Source: Candidatus Sulfopaludibacter sp. SbA3 (GTDB lineage Bacteria > Acidobacteriota > Terriglobia > Bryobacterales > Bryobacteraceae). From it: a DNA stretch of 64,000 nucleotides. Each line of letters begins with the position of its first letter. Positions within the stretch are counted from its first letter, which is position 1. The position numbers and the translations under genes were made by a program. The notes beneath the pieces were generated by a model. That model did not search any database and was not told where the DNA came from. It saw only the letters and a program-made list of their open reading frames with translations. Below are positions 55,223 to 62,745 of this stretch, piece by piece. The stretch covers positions 186,001-250,000 of the forward strand of contig CAMDCN010000010.1 in NCBI GenBank assembly GCA_945890485.1. Reading direction: 5' to 3'.

Positions 55223-55264
55223 TGTTTGGAATCTGCTGTAAATGTTTAGACAGACGTGTCGCCG

Positions 55265-55642
55265 ATGCCGAAGACTGACGAATTGCCGCGATTGGCTGAA
55301 TTGGCCGCCGAGGTCCCTGCGAGGCGGGTGGGGTTGATCCGCCATTTGTGGCCGTCGATCCGGGCTTGTCTCGATGCGGGGCATTCGGTTCGGGCGATAC
55401 AGGCTCGGTTGCAGGCGGATGGCGTCGCGATCCCGTACTCGACGCTGTGTTGGGCGATTGCGAACTTGCGGAAGTCGGGGACGGCGAATGAGAGATCCGC
55501 GCCGCCGAAGGCTGGGGAAAAGATGACGAACGGGCCGGCGGGGAGTGATCCGCTGGGCAATTTGCATCGTGCCGCGAGGAACCGGCCGGGTTTCGACTAT
55601 AGCGGGACGATGTCGGACGAGGAATTGTTTGGGAAGAAATGA
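55265..55642 (+). CDS. traK: TraK-like oriT-binding protein
   Basis: 125 residues from ATG 55265 (GTG 55256 is an alternative). 'GLIRHLWPSIRACLDAGHSVRAIQARLQADGVAIPYSTLCWAIANLRKSG' is the helix-turn-helix-like core of IncP TraK proteins, followed by a Pro/Gly-rich tail. Position next to oriT and before traL and traM supports the call. It would bend or wrap oriT DNA. The stop overlaps an ATG that is not the preferred traL start. Confidence 0.65.
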   Translation: MPKTDELPRLAELAAEVPARRVGLIRHLWPSIRACLDAGHSVRAIQARLQADGVAIPYSTLCWAIANLRKSGTANERSAPPKAGEKMTNGPAGSDPLGNLHRAARNRPGFDYSGTMSDEELFGKK

Positions 55643-55653
55643 GGAGACGAAAG

Positions 55654-56412
55654 ATGGCTGGAGCGAAAGCGAATGGGGTTGAGTTTGACGGTGAGATCCA
55701 CTTCTCGCTGCAGGGGAAGGGGGGAGTCGGCAAGAGTTTGGCCGCCTCGTTGTTGGCGCAGTACTTCCGGCACCGGCGGAGCATTCCGGTGCGGTGCATT
55801 GATACGGACCCGGTGAATCAGACGTTCTCCCAGTATCGGGAACTGGGGGCGGACCGGATGGAGTTGTTGCGGGATGGCTCGGTTGACCAGCGGGCGTTCG
55901 ATGGGTTGATGGAGAGCTTGTTGACGCAGCCGGGCACATTCATCGTGGACAACGGGGCTTCGACGTTCATTCCTCTGTGGAACTACATGCTAGAGAACAA
56001 TGCGATGGCGATGCTGAAGGAGTCGCGGCGGAAGCTGTATGTGCATTGCGTGATTACGGGTGGGCAGGCGCTGGCGGATACGTTGAGCGGGTTTGCCCGG
56101 CTGGCGCAGACGTCGGAGGATCAGAACATTGTGCTGTGGATCAATGAGTATTTTGGGCGGATTGAACGGGAGGGGCGGCAGTTGCATGAGATGCCGGTGT
56201 ATTTGGAGAACGCTGGGCGGGTGCTGGGGTCGGTGGTGATTCCGCGGCGGAATCAGGATACGTTTGGGCGGGACATGGAGGACGTGATCACGCGGAAGCT
56301 GACGCTGCAGGAGGCGATTGACTCGGCGGGGTTTTCGATCATGATGCGGCAACGATTGAAGGTGATGCAGCGGGAGTTGTTCGACCAGTTGGACGGGCTG
56401 TCGTTTCAATAG
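55654..56412 (+). CDS. traL: TraL-like ParA/MinD-family ATPase
   Basis: 252 residues from ATG 55654, chosen because a GAGGAG ribosome site precedes it. The deviant Walker A is GKGGVGKS (21-28), and 'CIDTDPVNQTFSQYRELGAD' and 'TFIVDNGASTFIPLWNYML' are Walker A'/B regions. The protein matches the TraL of IncP-like systems, an ATPase of uncertain role near the relaxosome. Confidence 0.82.
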   Translation: MAGAKANGVEFDGEIHFSLQGKGGVGKSLAASLLAQYFRHRRSIPVRCIDTDPVNQTFSQYRELGADRMELLRDGSVDQRAFDGLMESLLTQPGTFIVDNGASTFIPLWNYMLENNAMAMLKESRRKLYVHCVITGGQALADTLSGFARLAQTSEDQNIVLWINEYFGRIEREGRQLHEMPVYLENAGRVLGSVVIPRRNQDTFGRDMEDVITRKLTLQEAIDSAGFSIMMRQRLKVMQRELFDQLDGLSFQ

Positions 56413-56415
56413 GCC

Positions 56416-56733
56416 ATGGATATCAACCGATTGATGGCGGAGGCGGTGGCGCGGCATGGGGTGAAGCTGGACGCGCATGATCCGGCGATGGTGATTGTGA
56501 CGCTGAACCGGCTGATGTTGGAGGAGGCGGTTTGCGGGGTGGCCGATGAGATCCGTAAGGCGGCGAAGGAGTTTGATGCCGCGGGCGAGCGGATGCAGAA
56601 GGGGGTTGGGGTGGCGGTGGCTCGGGAGGTTGCGCGGGCGGGGAGCGGGGTGGCTTGGCCTTCTCGCATGCTGGGCTGGCGGTGGGTTGGGTTGGCGTTT
56701 TTGTTGGGATTTGTCGCTGGGAGGTTGGTATGA
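56416..56733 (+). CDS. traM: TraM-like conjugal transfer protein
   Basis: 105 residues. A helical N-terminal part ('MDINRLMAEAVARHGVKLDAHDPAMVIVTLNRLMLEEAV') is followed by a C-terminal membrane helix ('WVGLAFLLGFVAGRLV'), as in IncP TraM. It sits three bases after traL and its stop overlaps the next start (ATGA). Confidence 0.7.
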   Translation: MDINRLMAEAVARHGVKLDAHDPAMVIVTLNRLMLEEAVCGVADEIRKAAKEFDAAGERMQKGVGVAVAREVARAGSGVAWPSRMLGWRWVGLAFLLGFVAGRLV

Positions 56734-56888
56734 GATTTCGTGATTGGGTTTGTGTTTATTTGGGGATGGGTGAGTCGTTCACGGGGTGGGCGGTGTTGCT
56801 GTTTTACGGGGCGGCTTGGGTCGTTGGGGTGGTAGCGCTTGGGTTGGTGGCGGTGCTGGCATTAGCGATGGCGGTCCATCGGGGTTGA
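56730..56888 (+). CDS. 52-residue membrane peptide
   Basis: Starts at the ATG overlapping the traM stop. 'MRFRDWVCVYLGMGESFTG' is followed by one or two hydrophobic helices ('WAVLLFYGAAWVVGVVALGLVAVLALAMAV'). No family recognised. The coupling to traM argues that it is translated. Confidence 0.55.
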   Translation: MRFRDWVCVYLGMGESFTGWAVLLFYGAAWVVGVVALGLVAVLALAMAVHRG

Positions 56889-56922
56889 GGCGGAGTGGTT
56901 GCTCCGCCTCGTTCGGAAAGCC

Positions 56923-57354
56923 TTAGGCGACTTTCCGGCGGACGGATTCCGGCAGGGTTTCGAAGGGGATGGTCTTCGACGCGCGGACCATCTGGCTCCA
57001 GTGGATGACCTTTTGTGTGGGAAGGCCGAGGAGGGTGGCGAGTTCGTCGGGCGTTGGATTTTCGGACAGCGTTGGGATGGCGTCGCAACGCTTCTGGAAT
57101 TGGCGGACCGCGCGGGGAAGCGGGTCGAGTTGGCGGAGATAGTCGAGCATGGCTCCGCGGATGCGGTGCTCGGCGAGGGTCCTCAGCTTGAGGTTTCGGG
57201 CGGGGTCGAAGCGGTCGACGGCGCCGATGAGGCCGATGGTGCCGGCGGAGATGAGGTCGTCGAGTTCGACCTGCGGGCAGCGCCGATGGAGTTTGCGGGC
57301 GAGCAGTTCCACTTGGGGAAGATGATCGAGGATGAGTTGGTCGCGGTTGGCCAT
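56923..57354 (-). CDS. Sigma-70 family factor with regions 2 and 3 only
   Basis: 143 residues. Region 2 is clear: 'VELDDLISAGTIGLIGAVDRFDPARNLKLRTLAEHRIRGAMLDYLRQLDPLPRAVR', closest to the FliA/WhiG/SigF group. Region 3 follows ('PTPDELATLLGLPTQKVIHWSQM'). Then the protein ends; region 4, which reads the -35 box, is absent, while relatives are 230-260 residues. No continuation is seen in another frame downstream. It lies 15 bases after the second ssb and is convergent with the traM block. Confidence 0.82.
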   Translation of the reverse strand: MANRDQLILDHLPQVELLARKLHRRCPQVELDDLISAGTIGLIGAVDRFDPARNLKLRTLAEHRIRGAMLDYLRQLDPLPRAVRQFQKRCDAIPTLSENPTPDELATLLGLPTQKVIHWSQMVRASKTIPFETLPESVRRKVA

Positions 57355-57369
57355 GGCAGGATCGGCCGC

Positions 57370-57714
57370 TTACGCGGCCACCTCCTGCTTGGGGGAGCGG
57401 TCCAGGCGGTTGATGCGCTGGACGCGGATCTCGGTAACGTGCTTGGTGGAGCCGTCCTTGGCGGTGTACTGGCGGGTGTTGAGTTCGCCGGTGATGTTGA
57501 GATGGGCGCCCTTGGTGAGGGTGGCGGCGTATTCAGCTAGGCGGCCGAAGACGACGAGGCGGTGCCAGGTGGTTTGCGATTGGCGTTCGCCGGATTCGCG
57601 GTCTTTCCAGGTGCGCTGGGTGGCCAGCGAGAGGGTTGTGAGAGTGGAGTCGTTGCGGGTGGTGCGGGTTTCGGCGTCGCTGCCGAGGTAACCAATTAGA
57701 GTCACGTTGTTCAT
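57370..57714 (-). CDS. ssb: Single-stranded DNA-binding protein (second copy)
   Basis: 114 residues from ATG 57714 with a GGAG ribosome site. 'MNNVTLIGYLGSDAETRTT', 'TTWHRLVVFGRLAEYAATLTKGAHLNITGELNTRQY' and 'VTEIRVQRINRL' are the OB-fold strands. There is no acidic tail, so it binds ssDNA but probably lacks the protein-recruiting tip. It differs clearly from the 48.4 kb copy. Confidence 0.9.
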   Translation of the reverse strand: MNNVTLIGYLGSDAETRTTRNDSTLTTLSLATQRTWKDRESGERQSQTTWHRLVVFGRLAEYAATLTKGAHLNITGELNTRQYTAKDGSTKHVTEIRVQRINRLDRSPKQEVAA

Positions 57715-58205
57715 TGCTATCTCCTTCTGCCTCCGTCTCTTGATCGGGGCACCCAAAAGCGAGCGGGGGCGCTCCCAAGGGAGGGGGAGTGCTTTGTTGG
57801 GGGGACCGGGCGGATTCCGGTGAGTGGTAGCGAACGGACCGGGAGGCGGAATCCGGCTGGGGGAGCCGAAAAAGCAGAACGGAGCCGAGCGCCGGGCGCG
57901 GCTAGGCGATAGCCGTTAAGCGAAGCGGTGCCCGATCAGGGGCGGGGGCGAGGAGGCAATCGGACTTGTGACCTAAGTCCTTGGAGAACTGCCGGAACTA
58001 GATGTCTCCAGCTACATGAGCCGCGGCGGCCCGGAACGGAGAGGCTGAACGCGCATCGATAACCTCGCTCCTCATTGGCAAATGGTGTGCTGCGCTTCTG
58101 ATACCAGGGGAGAGGCGAAAACCGAGACTCTCCGATGAGATCTCCAGGTCCCATGTGCCATGTACACGCAATTGATCGATACAATTGGTGGAATTCGAAA
58201 CCCCC
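57715..58205. other. GC-rich structured gap without a gene
   Basis: About 490 bases. The left half is G-rich with inverted repeats: CGGATTCCG (57811-57819) pairs with CGGAATCCG (57847-57855), and CGGCTA/TAGCCG (57899-57915) makes a 6-base-pair hairpin with a 5-base loop. The right half is of lower GC and resembles the cargo that follows. It may hold an untranslated leader for ssb, a small RNA or a replication signal; no promoter stands out. Confidence 0.4.
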
Positions 58206-59072
58206 ATGATTCAGCTGCCCCCTCAACCGCCGGTAGGGTCACAACCTCATCCATTCGCTGCATTAATGCAACGCCTGGGCGAGACCTTTACCGTGAGCGA
58301 TGTTATGGTTCCGCTGGCCGAAATTGCATCGGTAAATCCGTCAGATCGGTATGCAGTTGATCGCATTGTGAGAGAGAAGAAGTACTCGGTCGTTCCCGCG
58401 TCCGTGGATTCACTACACTTCCCTTATGTGTTTTGGACCGAGCATCACGCGAATAGCGATAGAGCGATCACGGATCGGCGGGATACGAATCTGTCCGATC
58501 ACATTCCGGACTCGACGCCGCTTGCCGAGGCATTCTATCTCTTCGACTCGCGCGAGTGGTACTTTGCAATACGAGCAAATCGCGTTTCCGGGCTCATTAC
58601 TTATTGGGCGTTTAACAGCCGTGAGTTTCGGGTTCAGCTCTATGCGGGATTGAGCAGAGTGGAAGAGCTCTCTCGGGATCTTCTCGCTGGAGATAAGTGT
58701 GGCGTGGATAGTGAACACGGGTTACGCCTTTCGCCCGCAGTTATCCAGAAGGCACGCGAGCGCTTCGAATTCGTCCGACAGGAAATGGGCGGTAATCGCT
58801 TTGTCGATGAATTGCAGTTCCACCACGTTCATGAGGCGCTACGGAAGCACCAACCGTGGTTTGAGTTTCTGCAGGCGCGGCTTGCCCCCACAATCAGCAA
58901 AGCGGACTACGAGCGTGAGTTTAATTTCACCGAATTTCGTGACGCCGTCATGCACGGCAGGACATTGTTTCCTACTTACAGGGCATTCAAGTCTGGGACT
59001 GGCACGGTACGGAGGATAGGCGAGCTGATCGATCACCTCCATGCCTACATCGCTATTCGGAAGGCAGCATGA
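58206..59072 (+). CDS. CBS-domain-pair protein with unknown C-terminal domain (cargo)
   Basis: 288 residues from ATG 58206. About 29-85 and 97-150 look like paired CBS motifs ('FTVSDVMVPLAEIASVNPSDRYAVDRIVREKKYSVVP' and 'LSDHIPDSTPLAEAFYLFDSREWYFAIRANRVSGLITYWAFNS'). CBS pairs bind adenine nucleotides. The C-terminal half ('RLSPAVIQKARERFEFVRQE', 'FNFTEFRDAVMHGRTLFPTYRAF', 'IGELIDHLHAYI') is helical and unassigned; its 'FRDAVMHGR' is like the RxxxxH or N-H-R patterns of HEPN-type helical domains. Base use is unlike the tra genes, suggesting separate acquisition. Confidence 0.6.
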   Translation: MIQLPPQPPVGSQPHPFAALMQRLGETFTVSDVMVPLAEIASVNPSDRYAVDRIVREKKYSVVPASVDSLHFPYVFWTEHHANSDRAITDRRDTNLSDHIPDSTPLAEAFYLFDSREWYFAIRANRVSGLITYWAFNSREFRVQLYAGLSRVEELSRDLLAGDKCGVDSEHGLRLSPAVIQKARERFEFVRQEMGGNRFVDELQFHHVHEALRKHQPWFEFLQARLAPTISKADYEREFNFTEFRDAVMHGRTLFPTYRAFKSGTGTVRRIGELIDHLHAYIAIRKAA

Positions 59073-59179
59073 CTTCAGCTAGGTGTGCCCGGCCCTGCGC
59101 CGAAACACCTAGGGCGAGGGGCTAACCTGATGGCGGTGAGGACCAAGAACGGTCTCAAACGTAAGCCCACTCTCTGCGG

Positions 59180-59956
59180 TTATGCCACCAATTCCAAAAG
59201 ATCTCCGATGGCCCGAATTCCGGTGTCGGATACTTCTAGAACCTCGGTTGTGAGTGGATGCGGCGCAGAACTGAATTCCTCAATTACCGTCGCTGCAACC
59301 TGACGGTCGATACCTGCCGTCTGCGCCGACCACATGAAGAGAAAGTCTCGATCCGGGATAGCTGCGTGGATTGGCCAGCCGATCTGCGCCTCCACCGCCA
59401 ATCTCAGGTTCGGCGCAAACAGCAAGGGAGCCTTAAATGGAAGTGAAGTTTCAAAGTATCCGAGCCGCCCGGACTCGAGTTCCTGGAACTTTAGCGTCGA
59501 CTCTTGAATGGCCGCGGCTAGATTCGCGTTGGCTGCCTCCGTGATGTCTCCAATCATCACGCCCCAGTCCGACAGCATATCTGCATCTATCCATGTAAGC
59601 GTTCCGGCAGAATCGTCGAGCAGGGCGGGCACACGATCAACCCGGTCCGTCACAGAAATTCTGAACTCCGATGGTTCAGCGAAGTCATTTAGCTCGAAGG
59701 AGTGCAAAACCTGACCTCGCGCAGTCTCCCATTGAGGACATTCCACTTGCGGTATGGATAGAACCAGATCAGCAAATCGGTCGATCCCCGCCCCGTCACC
59801 GTCTGCGATGTATTGGCGCTCTAGATTCTCCAGCGAGACCAGCAGTGTAGATCCATTCGAGTGAATTTCAAACCGGTTTGAGGTCTGGTCGTACGCGAAC
59901 GTCACGCCGCGTCGGCGTAACACAACTTGAAAAAGCTCCGCAACGGACGTTTTCAT
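59180..59956 (-). CDS. DUF1444-like protein (cargo)
   Basis: 258 residues from ATG 59956 (TTG 59986 also in frame). 'GVTFAYDQTSNRFEIHSNGSTLLVSLENLERQY', 'LSDWGVMIGDITEAANANLAAAI' and 'LRLAVEAQIGWPIHAAIPDRDFLFMW' follow the pattern of DUF1444/YtpQ proteins (sequence: early beta strands, 'wgls.eel...A..NL', 'vvaiPdRd.Ll'). The function of that family is unknown. It is convergent with the CBS gene and lies apart from the primase. Confidence 0.55.
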   Translation of the reverse strand: MKTSVAELFQVVLRRRGVTFAYDQTSNRFEIHSNGSTLLVSLENLERQYIADGDGAGIDRFADLVLSIPQVECPQWETARGQVLHSFELNDFAEPSEFRISVTDRVDRVPALLDDSAGTLTWIDADMLSDWGVMIGDITEAANANLAAAIQESTLKFQELESGRLGYFETSLPFKAPLLFAPNLRLAVEAQIGWPIHAAIPDRDFLFMWSAQTAGIDRQVAATVIEEFSSAPHPLTTEVLEVSDTGIRAIGDLLELVA

Positions 59957-60061
59957 CAAGGCTAGTATTTCATGGATCTCGGGCAAGGTGGCCCCGTTGG
60001 ACCAGAAGGCGATGCTACTGAGCCGATGCGCGTGATCGTCATCAAGCCGGGCGGTCGTCCA

Positions 60062-60928
60062 TCAGCGTCTACTGATTATTCTCTCGGCTTTCGCAATTGT
60101 CCTGGTGGTGTAGTCATTTTGCCGACTTTCAATGCCCTTCTTGGAGAGATCGCGGGACTTGATCGCCGTGGCGATGGCGTCAATGGTACCTCCGCGGGCT
60201 AAGGCATAGATGGAATAGGCAAGATCAATTCGGTTCCCGTCACCGCCATACTCCGACCTCGCTCGAAAGTCCTCGATCGTGAGCAACGGACCACAAAGGC
60301 GTGAATCGTTGGGTGCTGAGACGCCCGCTGCAGATTTCACGTCGATTAGCGCAGCAACGATGCCGAGCAATTCCGTCCTTCGAGCAAATTGCTCACCCAG
60401 AGAGCGTTCCGTCAGATGCACGTATGGGAAAGTTCCTCTTTCATCACGATATTTCTCCTTACGGTTTGTGAAGCCGGCCAACCTTCCGAAGTGGCGCCAG
60501 TCCGCGGCGCCTTTGTCGCCGCCGAACTTCTCAGCGAGGGCGCGGGCGGCGAGTGTGGAAAGACGCTGCGGAAGGACCTGTCCATGGTTGAGCCAGGCCT
60601 GAAAATTACCGGGTGAGGTTTCGACAACGAGCGCCGGCGTGTAGCCTTCGGTCTTCATTCGTTCGATGGCGTCGGCAGTGAGGTCGTCGACCATGCTGAG
60701 GTGGTGCTCGCCATTGGGGCGGATGTAGATGTTGCGGCCTTGGCTGTTTTGGTATCGGAGCCAGGGAACAGACTTCAGCAGAGTGGCGCGGTCCCAGGTG
60801 CGGGGGAGCATTTCGGGCTCGCGGGGGTCGGAGTCAGGGGTGTGTGGTTTGAAGAGGCCGATCTCGTAGACTTCGCAGCCCATGGCGGCAATTTGCTGTT
60901 CGACGGCGATTAGGGTGCGGTTCTTCAT
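60062..60928 (-). CDS. RepB-like DNA primase
   Basis: 288 residues. 'IYIRPNGEHHLSMVDDLTADAIERMKTEGYTPALVVETSPGNFQAWLNH' and 'GDKGAADWRHFGRLAGFTNRKEKY' are the core motifs of the RepB-like/relaxase-associated primase domain found on mobile elements. It would prime second-strand synthesis after transfer. It shares its upstream region with trbB, read in the other direction. The last 80 residues are helical and of unknown role. Confidence 0.82.
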   Translation of the reverse strand: MKNRTLIAVEQQIAAMGCEVYEIGLFKPHTPDSDPREPEMLPRTWDRATLLKSVPWLRYQNSQGRNIYIRPNGEHHLSMVDDLTADAIERMKTEGYTPALVVETSPGNFQAWLNHGQVLPQRLSTLAARALAEKFGGDKGAADWRHFGRLAGFTNRKEKYRDERGTFPYVHLTERSLGEQFARRTELLGIVAALIDVKSAAGVSAPNDSRLCGPLLTIEDFRARSEYGGDGNRIDLAYSIYALARGGTIDAIATAIKSRDLSKKGIESRQNDYTTRTIAKAERIISRR

Positions 60929-60937
60929 CTTTTCTCC

Positions 60938-61010
60938 TTGACGCCCGATGCAAGTTCGGGAATAATCGTCTGCATAGCTAGCTTGTACAGGCTGGCTGTG
61001 CGCTTGTCAA
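60938..61010. promoter_or_regulatory. Divergent primase/trb promoters with a double GCTAGC operator
   Basis: Plus strand, toward trbB: TTGACG (60938-60943), 17 bases, AATAAT (60961-60966). Minus strand, toward the primase: TTGACA (61005-61010), 17 bases, TACAAG (60982-60987). Between them, GCTAGC (60977-60982) and GCTGGC (60991-60996), 14 bases apart around TTGTACAG, repeat the layout seen before ardC. The minus promoter also shares the TTGACAAG start with the ardC promoter. Confidence 0.7.
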
Positions 61011-61026
61011 GGCTGGAGTTTTGAAA

Positions 61027-62070
61027 ATGTTGGTTCCCACCACTTCTCCGCTTCCGATCAACGACCGGGGACAATCTGCCCGGCTGGACGCGAAGCTGCG
61101 CCGAGAGTTGGGGGAGACGGTCCTGCGCGCATTGGCTGATGAGCGGACGGAAGACTTGGTCCTGAACCCGGACTCCCGGCTCTGGGTGAAGCGGCAGGGT
61201 GAGGGGTTCCAATGCATCGGGGAAATGCCCGCCGCACAGGCGCAGACGGCGATGGGAACTATAGCGGCGCAGAAGGGAACGGTGATCAACCACGACCGTC
61301 CCATCTTGGAAACGGAGCTGCCAATCGATGGCAGCCGCTTTGAAGGACTCATGCCGCCGGTGGTTAGCCGGCCGATCTTTGCAATCCGTCAACGGCCCAG
61401 GCGGATCTTCACTCTCGATGACTATGAGCAGGCGGGAATACTCAGTGATTCGCAGGACGCTCTGAATAAGCGTCGGTGGCGGACTGGGTTTGCGGATCTG
61501 GTTCGGGGACTATCCCACGCCGAAGTGATCCGCGCCGCCATTGCGGAGAAAAAGAACATTCTCATTGTCGGCTCCACCGGCTCCGGGAAGACGACGCTGG
61601 TGAACGCGATTCTGGAGACGCTGGCGAAGCTGGCTCCGGCGGATCGGGTGATCTCGATTGAAGACACGATCGAGCTCCAATGCCCGGTCGAGAACTACGT
61701 AGACCTGAGGGCGGTTGGTAACGTGACGATGCTCGATTGCCTGCGGGCCTGTATGCGGCTTAAGCCGACGCGTATTGTGGTTGGCGAAGTCCGCGGGGCG
61801 GAAGCCCACGTGATGCTGAAGGCGTGGAACACGGGGCACCCCGGCGGTGCAGCGACGGTTCATGCGAACGACGCGCTTAGCGGCCTGGTGCGTCTTGAAA
61901 GTCTTGTGGCGGAGGCTACGGCCGCGCCGATGCAGTCGTTGATTGCGGAGGCGGTGGACCTGGTGGTCTTCATTGACGAGGAAGCAGACCTGGCGGCTGG
62001 CCGCAAGGTTCGGCAACTGCTGCTGGTGAACGGGTACGAGAACGGACAGTACTCGGTGGAATTTCTCTAA
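61027..62070 (+). CDS. trbB: TrbB-type conjugative transfer ATPase (VirB11 family)
   Basis: 347 residues from ATG 61027. Walker A 'GSTGSGKTT' (about 182-190), 'VISIEDTIELQ' (Asp box), 'MRLKPTRIVVGEVRGAEAHVMLKAWNTGHPGGAATVHAND' (Walker B and His box). It is the hexameric motor of the mating-pair apparatus and the first gene of the trb operon. Confidence 0.94.
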   Translation: MLVPTTSPLPINDRGQSARLDAKLRRELGETVLRALADERTEDLVLNPDSRLWVKRQGEGFQCIGEMPAAQAQTAMGTIAAQKGTVINHDRPILETELPIDGSRFEGLMPPVVSRPIFAIRQRPRRIFTLDDYEQAGILSDSQDALNKRRWRTGFADLVRGLSHAEVIRAAIAEKKNILIVGSTGSGKTTLVNAILETLAKLAPADRVISIEDTIELQCPVENYVDLRAVGNVTMLDCLRACMRLKPTRIVVGEVRGAEAHVMLKAWNTGHPGGAATVHANDALSGLVRLESLVAEATAAPMQSLIAEAVDLVVFIDEEADLAAGRKVRQLLLVNGYENGQYSVEFL

Positions 62071-62091
62071 ACCAAGGGAAGGAAGGATGCG

Positions 62092-62424
62092 ATGAGAATC
62101 TCTGATCGTGGTTGGACAAGGACTTGGCTATTGATGGGCCTGCTGTTTGTCGCGACGCAACTCGCTTGGGCGGGCGGCGGTGGCGGTGGTGGCTTGCCAT
62201 GGGAGACGCCGCTGAACCGGGTGGCGCAGTCGATGACTGGCCCGGTGGCGCTTTCGATTTCCTTGATCGCGCTGATGGTGGCCGGCGGGACGCTGGTGTT
62301 TGGCGGGGAGCTGAGCGAATTCGCTCGGCGGTCCTGCGTGGCGGTGCTGGCGATTGCGTTCCTGGTGCTGGGTGCGGGCTTTATGACGACGCTGTTCGGT
62401 GTTGGCGGCGCGGTGGTCCTGTAG
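62092..62424 (+). CDS. trbC: TrbC/VirB2-type pilin precursor
   Basis: 110 residues with a long signal ('WTRTWLLMGLLFVATQLAWAGGG') and two membrane helices ('VALSISLIALMVAGGTLVF', 'CVAVLAIAFLVLGAGFMTTLF'), as in cyclic-type conjugative pilins. A GGAAGG ribosome site precedes it. TraF at 47.9 kb is the probable processing peptidase. Confidence 0.9.
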   Translation: MRISDRGWTRTWLLMGLLFVATQLAWAGGGGGGGLPWETPLNRVAQSMTGPVALSISLIALMVAGGTLVFGGELSEFARRSCVAVLAIAFLVLGAGFMTTLFGVGGAVVL

Positions 62425-62431
62425 GAGTTCC

Positions 62432-62743
62432 ATGGAGAAGCCGCGCGAGATCGTGATCCATCAATCCGCCAACCGCCCGCACTTGCTGATGGGCGGGGAT
62501 CGGGAGCTCGTTCTGTTTGCGGCTTTGCTTTCGGCGATGTTGGTCTTTGCGTTGGTGACATGGTGGGGCGTCGTGGCGGGGATCACGCTATGGATTCTTG
62601 CTGTGGCGGTGCTTTCCCGGATGGGGCGTTCGGACCCGCTGCTACGGCAGGTTTACCTACGCCATATCCAGTACCGGCCGTTCTACTTGGCGAAGGGATC
62701 GCTGGGCCGGGAGACGGCCGCGATTCCGAGGCAGTGGAGGTAA
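62432..62743 (+). CDS. trbD: TrbD/VirB3-type protein
   Basis: 103 residues from ATG 62432. 'IVIHQSANRPHLLMGGDRELVLFAALLSAMLVFALVTWWGVVAGITLWILAVAVLSRMGRSDPLLRQVYLRHIQYRPFY' shows the TrbD pattern: 'GGdRel', paired membrane helices and an 'R.DP' segment. It belongs to the mating-pair complex, next to TrbE. Confidence 0.9.
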   Translation: MEKPREIVIHQSANRPHLLMGGDRELVLFAALLSAMLVFALVTWWGVVAGITLWILAVAVLSRMGRSDPLLRQVYLRHIQYRPFYLAKGSLGRETAAIPRQWR

Positions 62744-62745
62744 GG

